Shown in pieces: positions 16,932 to 25,682 of a DNA stretch of 64,000 bases; positions within the stretch are counted from its first letter, which is position 1; the number at the start of each line of letters is the position of its first letter. Under the pieces are notes generated by a model. It ran no database searches. It was not told where the DNA came from and saw nothing but the letters and a program-made list of their open reading frames with translations. This DNA is from Gammaproteobacteria bacterium. GTDB lineage: Bacteria > Pseudomonadota > Gammaproteobacteria > Steroidobacterales > Steroidobacteraceae. The stretch is taken from NCBI GenBank assembly GCA_027365225.1, contig DAHXNV010000006.1, positions 1 through 64,000 of the forward strand. Direction: 5' to 3'. The translations under genes and the position numbers were made by a program.

Positions 16932-17926
16932 GTGAATTGCCCGCCAGCATTGCTGTCGTGGAAATCGTCTCGCCGGGCGGTCCGGAGGCGTTGCAACCGG
17001 CGCGGCGGCCGATGCCGCAGCCGGGAGCTGACGAGGTGTTGATCCAGGTGGCGGCGGCCGGTGTCAACCGCCCGGACGTCTTGCAGCGTCTGGGCCGATA
17101 TCCGCCCCCGCCGGGTGCGAGCGATATCCCCGGGCTGGAAGTGGCCGGGAAAGTGGTGCGGGTGGGCTCGCGGGTGCGGGAGTGGTCCCCGGGTGATCGA
17201 GTGTGCGCGCTGCTTGCGGGCGGGGGCTACGCCGAGTATGCCGTGGCGCCGGCGGCCCAGTGTCTGCCCGTGCCCGGCAATCTGTCGCTGGAGGAGGCCG
17301 CGGTGTTGCCGGAGACGGTCTTTACCGTCTACTACAATGTCTTCGAGCGATCGTGCCTGCGGCCCGGACAGTGGCTGCTGGTCCACGGCGGCTCGAGCGG
17401 AATCGGCGTTACCGCCATTGTGCTCGGCAAGGCGTACGGCGCCGCAGTCATTGTCACGGCGGGAAGCGCGGAAAAATGCGCGGCATGCCGCGCCCTTGGC
17501 GCTGATGTCGCGATCAACTACAAACAGGAGGATTTCGTGGCCGCGACCGTGAGCGCCACCGCAGGCAAGGGTGCCGATGTCATCCTCGACATGGTCGGCG
17601 GGGAGTACGTGCCGCGCGATATCGCTGCGGCCGCGTCCGACGGGCGGATCGCGATCATCGCGACCCTGGGCGGGCGCAAGGCCGAGCTCGACTTGGCGCA
17701 GCTGATGGTCAAGCGACTGACGATCGGCGGCTCGACGCTGCGGGCGCAGAGCCTCGCGAGCAAGGGCCGGATCGGCGCGGGGCTGCGCCGCGAGATCTGG
17801 CCGCTCATCGGCTCGAAATCGCTCCGCCTGCCGATCCATGCAACCTTCCCGCTGGCCGAGGCGGCGCGCGCGCATGCGCTGATGGAATCCGGCGCTCACA
17901 TCGGCAAAATCGCGCTGCGAGTTTGA
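16928..17926 (+). CDS. NAD(P)H quinone oxidoreductase (PIG3-like MDR)
   Basis: A 332-residue zinc-less medium-chain oxidoreductase resembling the TP53I3/PIG3 and Qor groups. Visible features: AAAGVNRPDVLQRLGRYPPPPGAS (a PIG3-type substrate loop, split here by family variation, about residues 40-63), EVAGKVVRVG, and the NADPH-binding HGGSSGIGVTAIVLGKAYG (about 155-173). It would reduce quinones or enones with NADPH. The start overlaps the arnD stop by 4 bases, so it is probably co-transcribed with the arn operon, although no role in lipid A modification is known. It converges with the Lrp-type gene, with 18 bases between the stops. Confidence 0.85.
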   Translation: MSELPASIAVVEIVSPGGPEALQPARRPMPQPGADEVLIQVAAAGVNRPDVLQRLGRYPPPPGASDIPGLEVAGKVVRVGSRVREWSPGDRVCALLAGGGYAEYAVAPAAQCLPVPGNLSLEEAAVLPETVFTVYYNVFERSCLRPGQWLLVHGGSSGIGVTAIVLGKAYGAAVIVTAGSAEKCAACRALGADVAINYKQEDFVAATVSATAGKGADVILDMVGGEYVPRDIAAAASDGRIAIIATLGGRKAELDLAQLMVKRLTIGGSTLRAQSLASKGRIGAGLRREIWPLIGSKSLRLPIHATFPLAEAARAHALMESGAHIGKIALRV

Positions 17927-17944
17927 ACGGACCTCCGCGACCGT

Positions 17945-18406
17945 CTAGCGCACCGGAAGCGCGGTGGAGCGGGTGACGGTGCGCATCGCGAAACTCGACT
18001 GGATGCGCACCACACTCGGCAGGCGCGTGAGGTGCTGGCTGTGGATGCGCTCGAAGTCATCGAGATCGGCCACCACCAGGCGCAGCAGGTAATCGTGCTC
18101 GCCGGTCATCAGATAGCACTCCATCACCTGGGGGATCTTGCGCACCGCGGTCTCGAAGGCCTCGAGCCCGGACTGGCTCTGGCGGTCGAGCGTGATGTTG
18201 ACGAACACGTTGACTGGATAGCCGGCCTTGTGCTGGTCGATGAGCGCGGTGTACCCCTGGATCAGGCCGGATTCCTCCAGCGCCTTCACGCGCCGCAGGC
18301 AGGCGGACTCGGACAGGCTCACGTCCCCCGCCAGGCGCGCGTTGGTGATGCGCGCATCCTGCTGCAGCCGGCGCAGGATGGCGTGATCGTAGCGATCGAG
18401 GCTCAT
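17945..18406 (-). CDS. Lrp/AsnC-family regulator, probable regulator of ald
   Basis: A 153-residue transcription factor. The N-terminal winged HTH (about residues 4-60, LQQDARITNARLAGDVSLSESACLRRVKALEESG) is followed by a C-terminal RAM/ligand-binding domain (about 70-145, with VMECYLMTGEHDYLL). Family members sense amino acids and often control a divergent amino acid enzyme. The divergent alanine dehydrogenase gene makes alanine the likely effector (inference). The ATG at 18406 gives the usual family length. Longer readings upstream lack the family N-terminus. Confidence 0.92.
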   Translation of the reverse strand: MSLDRYDHAILRRLQQDARITNARLAGDVSLSESACLRRVKALEESGLIQGYTALIDQHKAGYPVNVFVNITLDRQSQSGLEAFETAVRKIPQVMECYLMTGEHDYLLRLVVADLDDFERIHSQHLTRLPSVVRIQSSFAMRTVTRSTALPVR

Positions 18407-18422
18407 GGTCGCAAGAGTCTGC

Positions 18423-18452
18423 CATAAAAATACGAGAATGCGGCAGTTTATG
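18423..18452. promoter_or_regulatory. inverted repeat in the lrp/ald divergent spacer
   Basis: CATAAA and TTTATG arms separated by 18 bases, in the most AT-rich part of the 138-bp spacer between the Lrp-type gene and ald. Lrp-family octamers bind spaced A/T-rich half-sites, so this is a candidate autoregulatory and ald-activating site. Confidence 0.4.
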
Positions 18453-18544
18453 CGGCTGAAGCCCCTTCTGGTGCGTAACTCGCAAGCTCCCGCCGGCCGC
18501 GCTCCATAAGCTCTGGGCCCATTCCATCCCCCGGGGACAGTGCC

Positions 18545-19657
18545 ATGCGTATCGGCGTTCCAAGCGAGATCAAGGTTCATGAATATCGGGTCGGGCTGGT
18601 GCCGGCCGGAGTGCGCGAGCTCACCGGGGCGGGCCACGAGGTGCTGATCCAGTCCGGTGCGGGCGTCGGCATCGGGGTGGCCGATGCGGCCTACCGGGCA
18701 GTCGGCGCCCGCATCGTGCCGGGTGCGGCCGATGTGTTTGCCGGCGCCGATCTGGTGGTGAAGGTGAAGGAGCCGCAGCCGGCGGAGTGCGCGCTGCTGC
18801 GCCGCGGTCAGGTGCTCTTCACGTACCTGCATCTGGCGCCCGATCCAGAGCAGGCGCGCGCCGTGATGAAATCCGGCGCCACGGCCATCGCCTACGAGAC
18901 CGTCACGCATGAGGGCGGACTGCCGTTGTTGACCCCCATGAGCGAAGTGGCCGGCCGCATGTCGGTGCAGGTCGGTGCCACCTGTCTGCAGAAGGCCAAT
19001 GGGGGCAGCGGCGTGCTGCTCGGGGGCGTGCCGGGCGTATTGCCGGCGAAGGTCGTCATCCTCGGCGGCGGGGTCGCCGGTACCCATGCTGCGCAGATGG
19101 CCGTCGGCATGCACGCCGACGTCACGGTGGTCGACCGCTCGCTCGGGCGGCTGCGCCAGCTCTCCGAGCAGTTCGGCTGCGCGCTGCGCACCGCGTACTC
19201 GACGACCGCGACGATCGAGCGGTTGGTCGCGGAGGCGGACTTGGTGATCGGGGCGGTGTTGATCGCGGGCGCGGCGGCCCCGAAGTTGATCACGCGCGCC
19301 ATGCTCTCGAGCATGCAGCCCGGCTCCGTGCTGGTCGATATTGCCATCGACCAGGGGGGGTGCTTCGAGACCAGCAGGGCGACCACGCATGCCGAACCGA
19401 CCTTCGTCGTAGACGGGGTGGTGCACTATTGCGTCGCGAACATGCCGGGCGCGGTGGCCCGTACCTCGACGTTCGCACTCACCAATGCCACGCTGCCGTA
19501 CGTGCGCCGGATCGCCGACCTCGGCTGGGAAGAAGCGCTGCGGCGCGACGCGGGTTTCGCCGCGGGGCTGAATGTGCACGCCGGCGCCATTACCCACGCG
19601 GCGGTGGCCGACTCGCTCGGCCTGCCGCTCGCTCCGTCGCCGATCCGCGCCGGCTGA
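18545..19657 (+). CDS. ald: alanine dehydrogenase
   Basis: A 370-residue NAD-dependent L-alanine dehydrogenase (alanine to pyruvate plus ammonium, reversible). The N-terminal signature MRIGVPSEIKVHEYRVGLVP contains the substrate-contacting Arg and is diagnostic of the Ald/PntA family. VKVKEPQP carries the catalytic Lys (about residue 75), YLHLAPDPEQ the catalytic His (about 96), and the NAD fold is at LGGGVAGTHAAQMAVG (about 172-187). The length equals that of classical Ald. GGGGA precedes the ATG. It is divergent from a Lrp-type regulator, a common arrangement for ald. Confidence 0.95.
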   Translation: MRIGVPSEIKVHEYRVGLVPAGVRELTGAGHEVLIQSGAGVGIGVADAAYRAVGARIVPGAADVFAGADLVVKVKEPQPAECALLRRGQVLFTYLHLAPDPEQARAVMKSGATAIAYETVTHEGGLPLLTPMSEVAGRMSVQVGATCLQKANGGSGVLLGGVPGVLPAKVVILGGGVAGTHAAQMAVGMHADVTVVDRSLGRLRQLSEQFGCALRTAYSTTATIERLVAEADLVIGAVLIAGAAAPKLITRAMLSSMQPGSVLVDIAIDQGGCFETSRATTHAEPTFVVDGVVHYCVANMPGAVARTSTFALTNATLPYVRRIADLGWEEALRRDAGFAAGLNVHAGAITHAAVADSLGLPLAPSPIRAG

Positions 19658-19700
19658 GCGAGCGCGCCTGAGGACATAACCGGAAATTCTCGTGGCTCGA

Positions 19701-19729
19701 GCGCCGCCCGGCAGCCGTCCGGGCGGCGC
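19701..19729 (+). terminator. stem-loop after ald
   Basis: A perfect 11-bp GC-rich stem (GCGCCGCCCGG with CCGGGCGGCGC) and a 7-base loop, 43 bases past the ald stop and 41 bases before cysQ. The following bases, ATTGTGTAG, are only weakly T-rich. It is a likely terminator separating ald from the cys genes. Confidence 0.55.
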
Positions 19730-19770
19730 ATTGTGTAGACTGTGGGCCGGTTTCCCAACGGATCGATCCC

Positions 19771-20592
19771 GTGTCCTCGACCACAGATTCCGAGCTTCTC
19801 GAGTCGCTCCTGCCGGTGGCGGTGGCCGCCGGCCGTGAGGCCCATGCCGTGTACCTGCGCGGTGACGCCACCGTCGAGTACAAGGCGGACCGCACTCCGG
19901 TCACCGAGGCGGACCATGCCGCCGAGGCGGTCATTCTCGAGAGCTTGGCGCGCATCGCGCCCGGTGTGCCGGTGGTGGCCGAAGAGTCCTGTGCCGCGGG
20001 GCACGTCCCGACGGTCGGCGCGACGTTCTTCCTGGTCGATCCGCTCGATGGCACCAAGGAATTCATCGGGCGCCGCGGGGACTTCACGGTCAACATCGCG
20101 CTGATCCGCGCCGGCGCGCCGGTGCTCGGGGTGGTCTATGCCCCGATCGGCGGCATGCTCTACGCCGGTGACGCACAGTCGCGGCGGGCATTCCGCTTGG
20201 CGCAGCCGGCGGCGCCGCGCTCGGCCGCGGGCGCAGCGCGCCAGGCACTGCGCGTGCGCGCGGCGCCTCAGGGCGGACTGACTGCGGTGGTATCGCGTTC
20301 ACATGCCACCCCGGAAACAGAGATTTACCTGCATGGCTATGCGGTGCGCGAGCGTGTCTCGGTCGGCTCTTCCCTGAAGTTCTGCCTGGTCGCCGCGGGC
20401 GAGGCGGATCTTTATCCGCGCCTCGGACCAACGATGGAATGGGATACCGCGGCCGGGCACGCAGTGCTTGCGGCGGCGGGCGGCCAGGTGCTCGCCGCCG
20501 ACGGCGCGCCACTGCGCTATGGCAAGCCGGGTTTCCGGAATTCCTTCTTCGTTGCCGGCGGGGCATTCCCGCTCGTACCACTGGCCGCCTGA
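19771..20592 (+). CDS. cysQ: 3'(2'),5'-bisphosphate nucleotidase CysQ
   Basis: A 273-residue inositol monophosphatase-fold, Mg-dependent, Li-sensitive-type phosphatase that hydrolyses PAP (and PAPS) to AMP (and APS), removing a toxic by-product of sulfate assimilation. Metal-binding motifs: VVAEES (about residues 68-73), LVDPLDGTKEFI (about 89-100) and the C-terminal WDTAAGHAVLAAAGG (about 226-240). GTG start. It is followed after 6 bases by cysD, so cysQ-cysD-cysNC form one operon. An insertion of about 25 residues rich in Ala and Arg near residues 145-170 is not typical of short CysQ proteins. Confidence 0.92.
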   Translation: MSSTTDSELLESLLPVAVAAGREAHAVYLRGDATVEYKADRTPVTEADHAAEAVILESLARIAPGVPVVAEESCAAGHVPTVGATFFLVDPLDGTKEFIGRRGDFTVNIALIRAGAPVLGVVYAPIGGMLYAGDAQSRRAFRLAQPAAPRSAAGAARQALRVRAAPQGGLTAVVSRSHATPETEIYLHGYAVRERVSVGSSLKFCLVAAGEADLYPRLGPTMEWDTAAGHAVLAAAGGQVLAADGAPLRYGKPGFRNSFFVAGGAFPLVPLAA

Positions 20593-20598
20593 GTCGCG

Positions 20599-21540
20599 AT
20601 GAACGACACCACCGCGAGCGCCCGCGATACCCGGCGCGCACCCCTCTCGCCGCACCTGCGCCGTCTCGAGTCGGAGTCGATCGGCATCATCCGGGAGGTG
20701 GCCGCGGAGTTTCGCAATCCGGTCATGCTGTACTCGATCGGCAAGGACTCGGGTGTCATGCTGCATCTGGCGTTGAAGGCCTTCTATCCCGGCAAGCCGC
20801 CATTCCCGCTGCTGCACATCGACACCACGTGGAAATTCCGCGAGATGATCCGCTTCCGCGATCAGATCGCCGCACGTTACGGGGTGCAGCTCCTCGTGCA
20901 CACCAACCCCGAGGGGCTCGCCCGCGGCATCAATCCCATCAGCTCCGGATCGAAGCTGCACACGCAGGTGATGAAGACCGAGGCGCTCAAGCAGGCGCTC
21001 GACAAGTGGCAGTTCGATGCGGCCTTCGGCGGGGCGCGCCGGGACGAGGAGCAAAGCCGCGCGAAGGAGCGCATCTTCTCGTTCCGCTCGCCGGGTCACG
21101 TGTGGGACCCGCGCAACCAGCGCCCGGAGCTGTGGAACCTGTACAACACCCGGATCAATGCGGGCGAGACCATCCGGGTCTTTCCGCTCTCGAACTGGAC
21201 CGAGCTCGACGTATGGCAGTACACCCGCGCCGAGGGCATCCCGGTGGTGCCGCTGTACTTCGCCGCGCCGCGTCCGGTGATCGAGCGCGACGGCCAGCTG
21301 ATCATGCGCGACGATGAACGCATGCCGCTGAAACCCGGGGAGCGCGAGCAGGTGCGCATGGTGCGTTTTCGCTCCCTGGGGTGCTATCCGCTCACCGCTG
21401 CGATCGACAGTCGCGCCACGACGCTCGATGCGATCATCGAGGAGATGCTGTTGATGCGCACTTCCGAGCGCTCCGGGCGGTTGATCGATGTCGATGAGGC
21501 GGCATCAATGGAGAAGAAGAAACGTGACGGATACTTCTAA
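20599..21540 (+). CDS. cysD: sulfate adenylyltransferase subunit 2
   Basis: A 313-residue ATP-sulfurylase small subunit that makes APS from sulfate and ATP, driven by GTP hydrolysis in its CysN partner. The PP-loop of the N-type ATP pyrophosphatase family is [16 protein letters not shown] (about residues 43-58). [20 protein letters not shown] (about 140) and [12 protein letters not shown]-like [12 protein letters not shown] (about 195) follow, and it ends with the [15 protein letters not shown] tail that contacts CysN. The length is close to the 302 residues of E. coli CysD. It overlaps the start of cysNC. Confidence 0.97.
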   Translation: MNDTTASARDTRRAPLSPHLRRLESESIGIIREVAAEFRNPVMLYSIGKDSGVMLHLALKAFYPGKPPFPLLHIDTTWKFREMIRFRDQIAARYGVQLLVHTNPEGLARGINPISSGSKLHTQVMKTEALKQALDKWQFDAAFGGARRDEEQSRAKERIFSFRSPGHVWDPRNQRPELWNLYNTRINAGETIRVFPLSNWTELDVWQYTRAEGIPVVPLYFAAPRPVIERDGQLIMRDDERMPLKPGEREQVRMVRFRSLGCYPLTAAIDSRATTLDAIIEEMLLMRTSERSGRLIDVDEAASMEKKKRDGYF

Positions 21541-23455
21541 GATGCACGCGCCGCGGCCGCAGGGTGCGCAGTCCGGGCTCGCCGGAGCCGATGCGGCTCT
21601 CGAGAGCGGCGCGGGCAAGGCGCTGCTGCGCTTTCTCACCTGCGGCTCGGTCGATGACGGCAAGTCGACTCTCATCGGCCGGCTGCTGTACGACACGCAG
21701 CTCATTCACGAGGATCAGTTGAGCGCCCTCGAGCGCGACAGCCGCAGGCACGGCACCACGGGCGAGGAGCTCGACCTGGCGCTGCTGGTCGATGGGTTGC
21801 AGGCCGAGCGCGAGCAGGGCATCACCATCGATGTCGCCTACCGGTTCTTCGCCACCCCGCGCCGCGCCTTCATCGTGGCCGACACACCGGGGCACGAGCA
21901 GTACACGCGCAACATGGCCACCGGCGCCTCGAACTGCCAGGCGGCGGTGATCCTGATCGACGCGCGCAAGGGGGTGCTCACGCAGACGCGCCGGCACAGC
22001 TACATCTGCGCGCTGCTCGGCATCAAGCACGTGGTGCTCGCGGTCAACAAGATAGATCTGGTGGAGTTCTCCGCCGCGCGCTTTCAGCAAATCGTCGCCG
22101 ATTATCTCGGCTTTGCCGCGGCGCTGAAGTTCACCTCCATCGCCAGCATTCCGCTCTCGGCGCGCTACGGCGACAACGTCGTGCACCGCTCGCAACGCAT
22201 CGGTTGGTACGAGGGCCCGACGCTGATCGAGCAGCTCGAGAGGCTCGATGTCCTCGAGGGGCTCGAGGAGAAGCCGCTGCGCTTTCCGGTGCAGTGGGTC
22301 AACCGCCCCAATGCGGATTTCCGCGGTTTCTCCGGTACCGTCGCCTCGGGCGTCGTGCGGCCCGGGGACCCGGTGGTGGTGGCCGTGTCGGGCCGCGAAA
22401 GCAAAGTGCAGCGCATCGTCAGCGCCGACGGCGATCTGCCCGAGGCGCGCGCCGGTGATGCCGTCACACTGACGCTGGCGGACGAGGTGGATATCGCGCG
22501 CGGGGATGTGCTCGCCCACGCCCACGCACGCCCGGAGGTCGTCGATCAGTTCGCCGCGCAGGTCCTGTGGATGGTCGAGGAGCCGATGCTTCCGGGCCGC
22601 TCGTATCTGTTGCGCATCGGAACGCGCTACGTGCCGGCGCGCGTGACCAGCCTGAAGCACAAGGTGGACGTCAATACGCTCGAACACATTGCCGCCAAAA
22701 CATTGGGGCTGAACGAGATCGGGTTCTGCAATCTCGTTACCGCCTCGCCGGTGGCGCTGGACGCGTACGAGGAGAATCGCGCCACCGGCGCGTTCGTGCT
22801 GATCGATCGCTTCACGAACGCCACCGTCGGAGCGGGCATGATCAGCTTCGGCCTGCGGCGCGCCACGAACATCCACCGCCAGGCATTGCTGATCGACAAG
22901 TCCGCGCGCGTGCGCCTGAACGGCCACCGCCCGGCGGTGCTGTGGTTCACGGGCCTGTCGGGCTCGGGCAAGAGCACGATCGCGAACATCGTGGAGCGCG
23001 AATTGCATGCCCAGGGCGCGCATACCTACATGCTCGACGGCGACAACGTCCGCCAGGGGCTGAACCGCGACCTCGGCTTCACCGATGCCGATCGGGTCGA
23101 GAACATCCGTCGTGTCGGGGAGGTGGCCAAGCTGTTCGTCGACGCGGGTGTGATCGTGTTGTGCTCGTTCATCTCGCCGTTTCGGGCCGAGCGGAACATG
23201 GTGCGCGAGTTGGTCGATGCGGGCGAGTTCATCGAGATCTTCGTCGATACGCCGCTCGAGGAATGTCGCCGGCGCGATCCGAAGGGGCTGTATGCGCGCG
23301 CCCTCGCGGGCAAGATTCGCAACTTCACGGGCATCGATTCCCCGTACGAGCCGCCAGAGAATCCGGAGCTGGTGCTGGTGCCGAGTCCGCTCGGGGCCGA
23401 AGAGCAGGCGCGCCGGGTGCTCGAGCAGCTCAAGGTGCGGCGCATCATCGTGTGA
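21524..23455 (+). CDS. cysNC: CysNC: sulfate adenylyltransferase GTPase subunit fused to APS kinase
   Basis: A 643-residue fusion. Residues about 30-440 are the EF-Tu-like GTPase CysN, with GSVDDGKST (about 42), DTPGH (about 119), NKID (about 175) and two beta-barrel domains. Residues about 465-640 are APS kinase CysC, with GLSGSGKST (about 476), [11 protein letters not shown] and the lid and PAPS-binding regions. Together with CysD it turns sulfate into APS and then PAPS. The GTG at 21524 is chosen because GAGAAGAAGAAAC precedes it; this overlaps the cysD end by 17 bases. An ATG at 21542 is the alternative. The kinase activity is notable because the reductase in this window looks APS-specific. 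Confidence 0.94.
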   Translation: MTDTSKMHAPRPQGAQSGLAGADAALESGAGKALLRFLTCGSVDDGKSTLIGRLLYDTQLIHEDQLSALERDSRRHGTTGEELDLALLVDGLQAEREQGITIDVAYRFFATPRRAFIVADTPGHEQYTRNMATGASNCQAAVILIDARKGVLTQTRRHSYICALLGIKHVVLAVNKIDLVEFSAARFQQIVADYLGFAAALKFTSIASIPLSARYGDNVVHRSQRIGWYEGPTLIEQLERLDVLEGLEEKPLRFPVQWVNRPNADFRGFSGTVASGVVRPGDPVVVAVSGRESKVQRIVSADGDLPEARAGDAVTLTLADEVDIARGDVLAHAHARPEVVDQFAAQVLWMVEEPMLPGRSYLLRIGTRYVPARVTSLKHKVDVNTLEHIAAKTLGLNEIGFCNLVTASPVALDAYEENRATGAFVLIDRFTNATVGAGMISFGLRRATNIHRQALLIDKSARVRLNGHRPAVLWFTGLSGSGKSTIANIVERELHAQGAHTYMLDGDNVRQGLNRDLGFTDADRVENIRRVGEVAKLFVDAGVIVLCSFISPFRAERNMVRELVDAGEFIEIFVDTPLEECRRRDPKGLYARALAGKIRNFTGIDSPYEPPENPELVLVPSPLGAEEQARRVLEQLKVRRIIV

Positions 23456-23565
23456 AGAGGCGCACGCCCCGCTCTGGCCGCGGATAGGGCGCGCGCCATG
23501 GGGCATGGCTCGAATTGCCGGCCCGGGCGCGTTAGCATCGATCAATCCAGGCGTTGGGGATTGCC

Positions 23566-25638
23566 GTGCCGACCCATTTTCGCCGTGACGGCGACGTCGC
23601 GCTGCTCGAGATCGACAACCCGCCGGTCAATGCGCTCGATCTTGAGGTGCGTATCGGACTGCAGGCGGGACTGCGGCGCGCAGCCGAGGATCCGGCCGTC
23701 AGGGCCGTTGTGCTGTGCGGCGCGCGCGCCTGCTTCCCGGCCGGCGCCGACCTCAACGAGATCGCCTCGGGGGTGGCATTTCAGCGGCCCATCCTGCTCG
23801 AGCTGCAGGCGCAGATGGAAGCGCTCGGCAAGCCGATCGTGGCGGCCATCGAGGGCGCCGCGCTCGGTGGCGGTTTGGAGCTGGCACTGACGTGCCATGC
23901 TCGCATCGGCGCGCCCGAGGCGCGTCTCGGGCTGCCGGAAGTCAAACTCGGCCTGATTCCCGGCGGCGGGGGCACGCAGCGCTTCACGCGTCTGGCCGGG
24001 CCCGCCGCGGCTCTCGAGGCCATCACCTCGGGCGCTCAGCTTGCGGCGGCGCGTGCCCTGAGCATCGGGCTGCTCGATGCGATCGCGGCCGACACGGTGC
24101 GCGCAGCGGTGCACTCGGCGCGGCGGCTGGCCGGCGGCGCGGCGCTGCCGGTGCTCGCGCGGGCGCGCCCGGACAAGATCGCCGTATTCGAGCCTGACTT
24201 GTTTGCCGAGTTTCGGGCGGCGCGCGCCCGTGCCTTCCGCGGCCAGCTCGCGCCCTGGCGCATCGTCGATGCGATCGAGGCGGCCTGCACCCGGCCGGCC
24301 GATGAGGGGTTCGCGCTCGAGCGCCAGTGGTATCTCGAGTGCCGCGAGAGCCCGCAGTGCAAGGCGCTGATGCACGTGTTTCACGCCGAGCGCGCGGCGC
24401 GCCGGATTGCCGATGTCGGTCCCGAGGTCGCGCCGCTGCCGATCGAGCGCGCGGGCGTGGTCGGGGCGGGGACCATGGGGACGGGCATAGCGATGTGCCT
24501 CGCCAATGCCGGCATCGAAGTAACGCTGCTGGATGTATCACGCGCGGCGGTCGCCCGCGGACTCGAGCGCATTGGCGCGCTCTACGCTGAGGGCCTCGAG
24601 CGCGGCAAGCTGACCGCGGAGCAGGCGGATGCGGCGCGCGCGCGCATCCGTGGCGCCGGCGAATACGCGGCGCTCGCGGACGTCGATATGGCCATTGAGG
24701 CGGTGTTCGAGGATCCGGCGCTGAAGTGTCAGGTACTCCAGCGGCTCGATGCGAGCACGCCGCCGCGGGCGATCCTCGCCAGCAACACCTCGACGCTCGA
24801 CATCGATCGGCTGGCCGCGTGCACCTCGCGGCCGCAACAGGTGGTCGGAACGCATTTCTTCAGCCCCGCGCACGTGATGAAGCTGATGGAGAACGTGCGC
24901 GGACGGGCGAGCTCGCCGCAGACCCTCGCCACCGTGATGGCCCTCGCCCGGCGTCTCGGCAAGATCGCGGTGCTGGCGGGCAACGCCGATGGCTTCATCG
25001 GCAATCGGATGCTGCAGTACTACGGCGCCGAGGCGGAGCGGCTCCTCGAGGAGGGCGCAACGCCCGAGCAGGTCGATGGGGTGATCGAGGCGTTCGGTTT
25101 CGCGATGGGACCGTTCGCGATGCGCGATCTGGCCGGCAACGACGTCGGCTGGGCGATCCGGCGCAATCGCGCGTTGCCCGCCGATGAGCGCTGGTCGCCG
25201 ATCCTCGAGCGCATGGCGGCGCAGGGGCGGCTCGGGCGCAAGAGCGGCCGCGGCTTCTATCTCTACGAAGGCCGCGAGCGACGCCCCGATCCGCAGGTGC
25301 TCGCGCTCATTCACGAGGTATCGCGCGAGCTCGGAATCGAGCGGCGCGCGATCGGCGCGGAGGAAATTCTCGCGCGGCTGCTGCATCCGCTGATCAACGA
25401 AGGCGCGAAGCTGCTCGCCGAGGGGGTCGCGGCCCGGGCCGCAGATATCGACGTCGTCTACATCCATGGCTATGGCTTTCCCGCCTACAAGGGCGGCCCG
25501 ATGTATTGGGCCGAGCGGGAGGGGCTCGAGAAGGTCATCGTCACGCTCGAGCAGCTCGCTGCGAGCCACGGGGCGCGCTGGCGGCCGTGCGCGCGGCTGC
25601 GCGAGGCGGCCGCGCGCGGCGGTTGGCAGAGCGCTTGA
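23566..25638 (+). CDS. bifunctional enoyl-CoA hydratase / 3-hydroxyacyl-CoA dehydrogenase (ECH-HAD fusion)
   Basis: A 690-residue trifunctional-alpha-like fusion without the mitochondrial or FadB leader. The N-terminal crotonase domain (about residues 1-190) has oxyanion segments ARACFPAGADLNE and GAALGGGLELAL and both catalytic Glu (in LELALTCH and LGLPEVKLGL). The HAD domain begins at VVGAGTMGTGIAMCLANAG (about 298), then NTSTLDI and HFFSPAHVMKL, and C-terminal helical domains follow. It hydrates trans-2-enoyl-CoA and oxidises L-3-hydroxyacyl-CoA with NAD. The GTG at 23566 has GGGGA 5 bases upstream; an in-frame TTG at 23554 is possible. It could also serve PaaF/PaaH-like steps, which are missing from the paa cluster (inference). 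Confidence 0.88.
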   Translation: MPTHFRRDGDVALLEIDNPPVNALDLEVRIGLQAGLRRAAEDPAVRAVVLCGARACFPAGADLNEIASGVAFQRPILLELQAQMEALGKPIVAAIEGAALGGGLELALTCHARIGAPEARLGLPEVKLGLIPGGGGTQRFTRLAGPAAALEAITSGAQLAAARALSIGLLDAIAADTVRAAVHSARRLAGGAALPVLARARPDKIAVFEPDLFAEFRAARARAFRGQLAPWRIVDAIEAACTRPADEGFALERQWYLECRESPQCKALMHVFHAERAARRIADVGPEVAPLPIERAGVVGAGTMGTGIAMCLANAGIEVTLLDVSRAAVARGLERIGALYAEGLERGKLTAEQADAARARIRGAGEYAALADVDMAIEAVFEDPALKCQVLQRLDASTPPRAILASNTSTLDIDRLAACTSRPQQVVGTHFFSPAHVMKLMENVRGRASSPQTLATVMALARRLGKIAVLAGNADGFIGNRMLQYYGAEAERLLEEGATPEQVDGVIEAFGFAMGPFAMRDLAGNDVGWAIRRNRALPADERWSPILERMAAQGRLGRKSGRGFYLYEGRERRPDPQVLALIHEVSRELGIERRAIGAEEILARLLHPLINEGAKLLAEGVAARAADIDVVYIHGYGFPAYKGGPMYWAEREGLEKVIVTLEQLAASHGARWRPCARLREAAARGGWQSA

Positions 25639-25663
25639 CCCGGTGGCGGAAAAACTGTACGTT
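25635..25663 (+). promoter_or_regulatory. promoter of the tetR-fadN-fadA transcript
   Basis: TTGACC (25635-25640), a 17-base spacer, then TACGTT (25658-25663). The -35 is good and the -10 is weak. It begins on the stop of the preceding ECH-HAD gene and lies directly before the palindrome at 25664, consistent with autorepression by the TetR-type product. Confidence 0.5.
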
Positions 25664-25679
25664 TAAAACGAGTGTTTTA
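25664..25679. promoter_or_regulatory. palindromic operator before the TetR gene
   Basis: TAAAAC-GAGT-GTTTTA, a perfect 6-bp dyad with a 4-base centre, 3 bases before the regulator ATG and immediately after a -10 element. Its form resembles operators of TetR-type fatty acid regulators such as PsrA, which carry AAAC and GTTT half-sites. Confidence 0.6.
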
Positions 25680-25682
25680 GTC

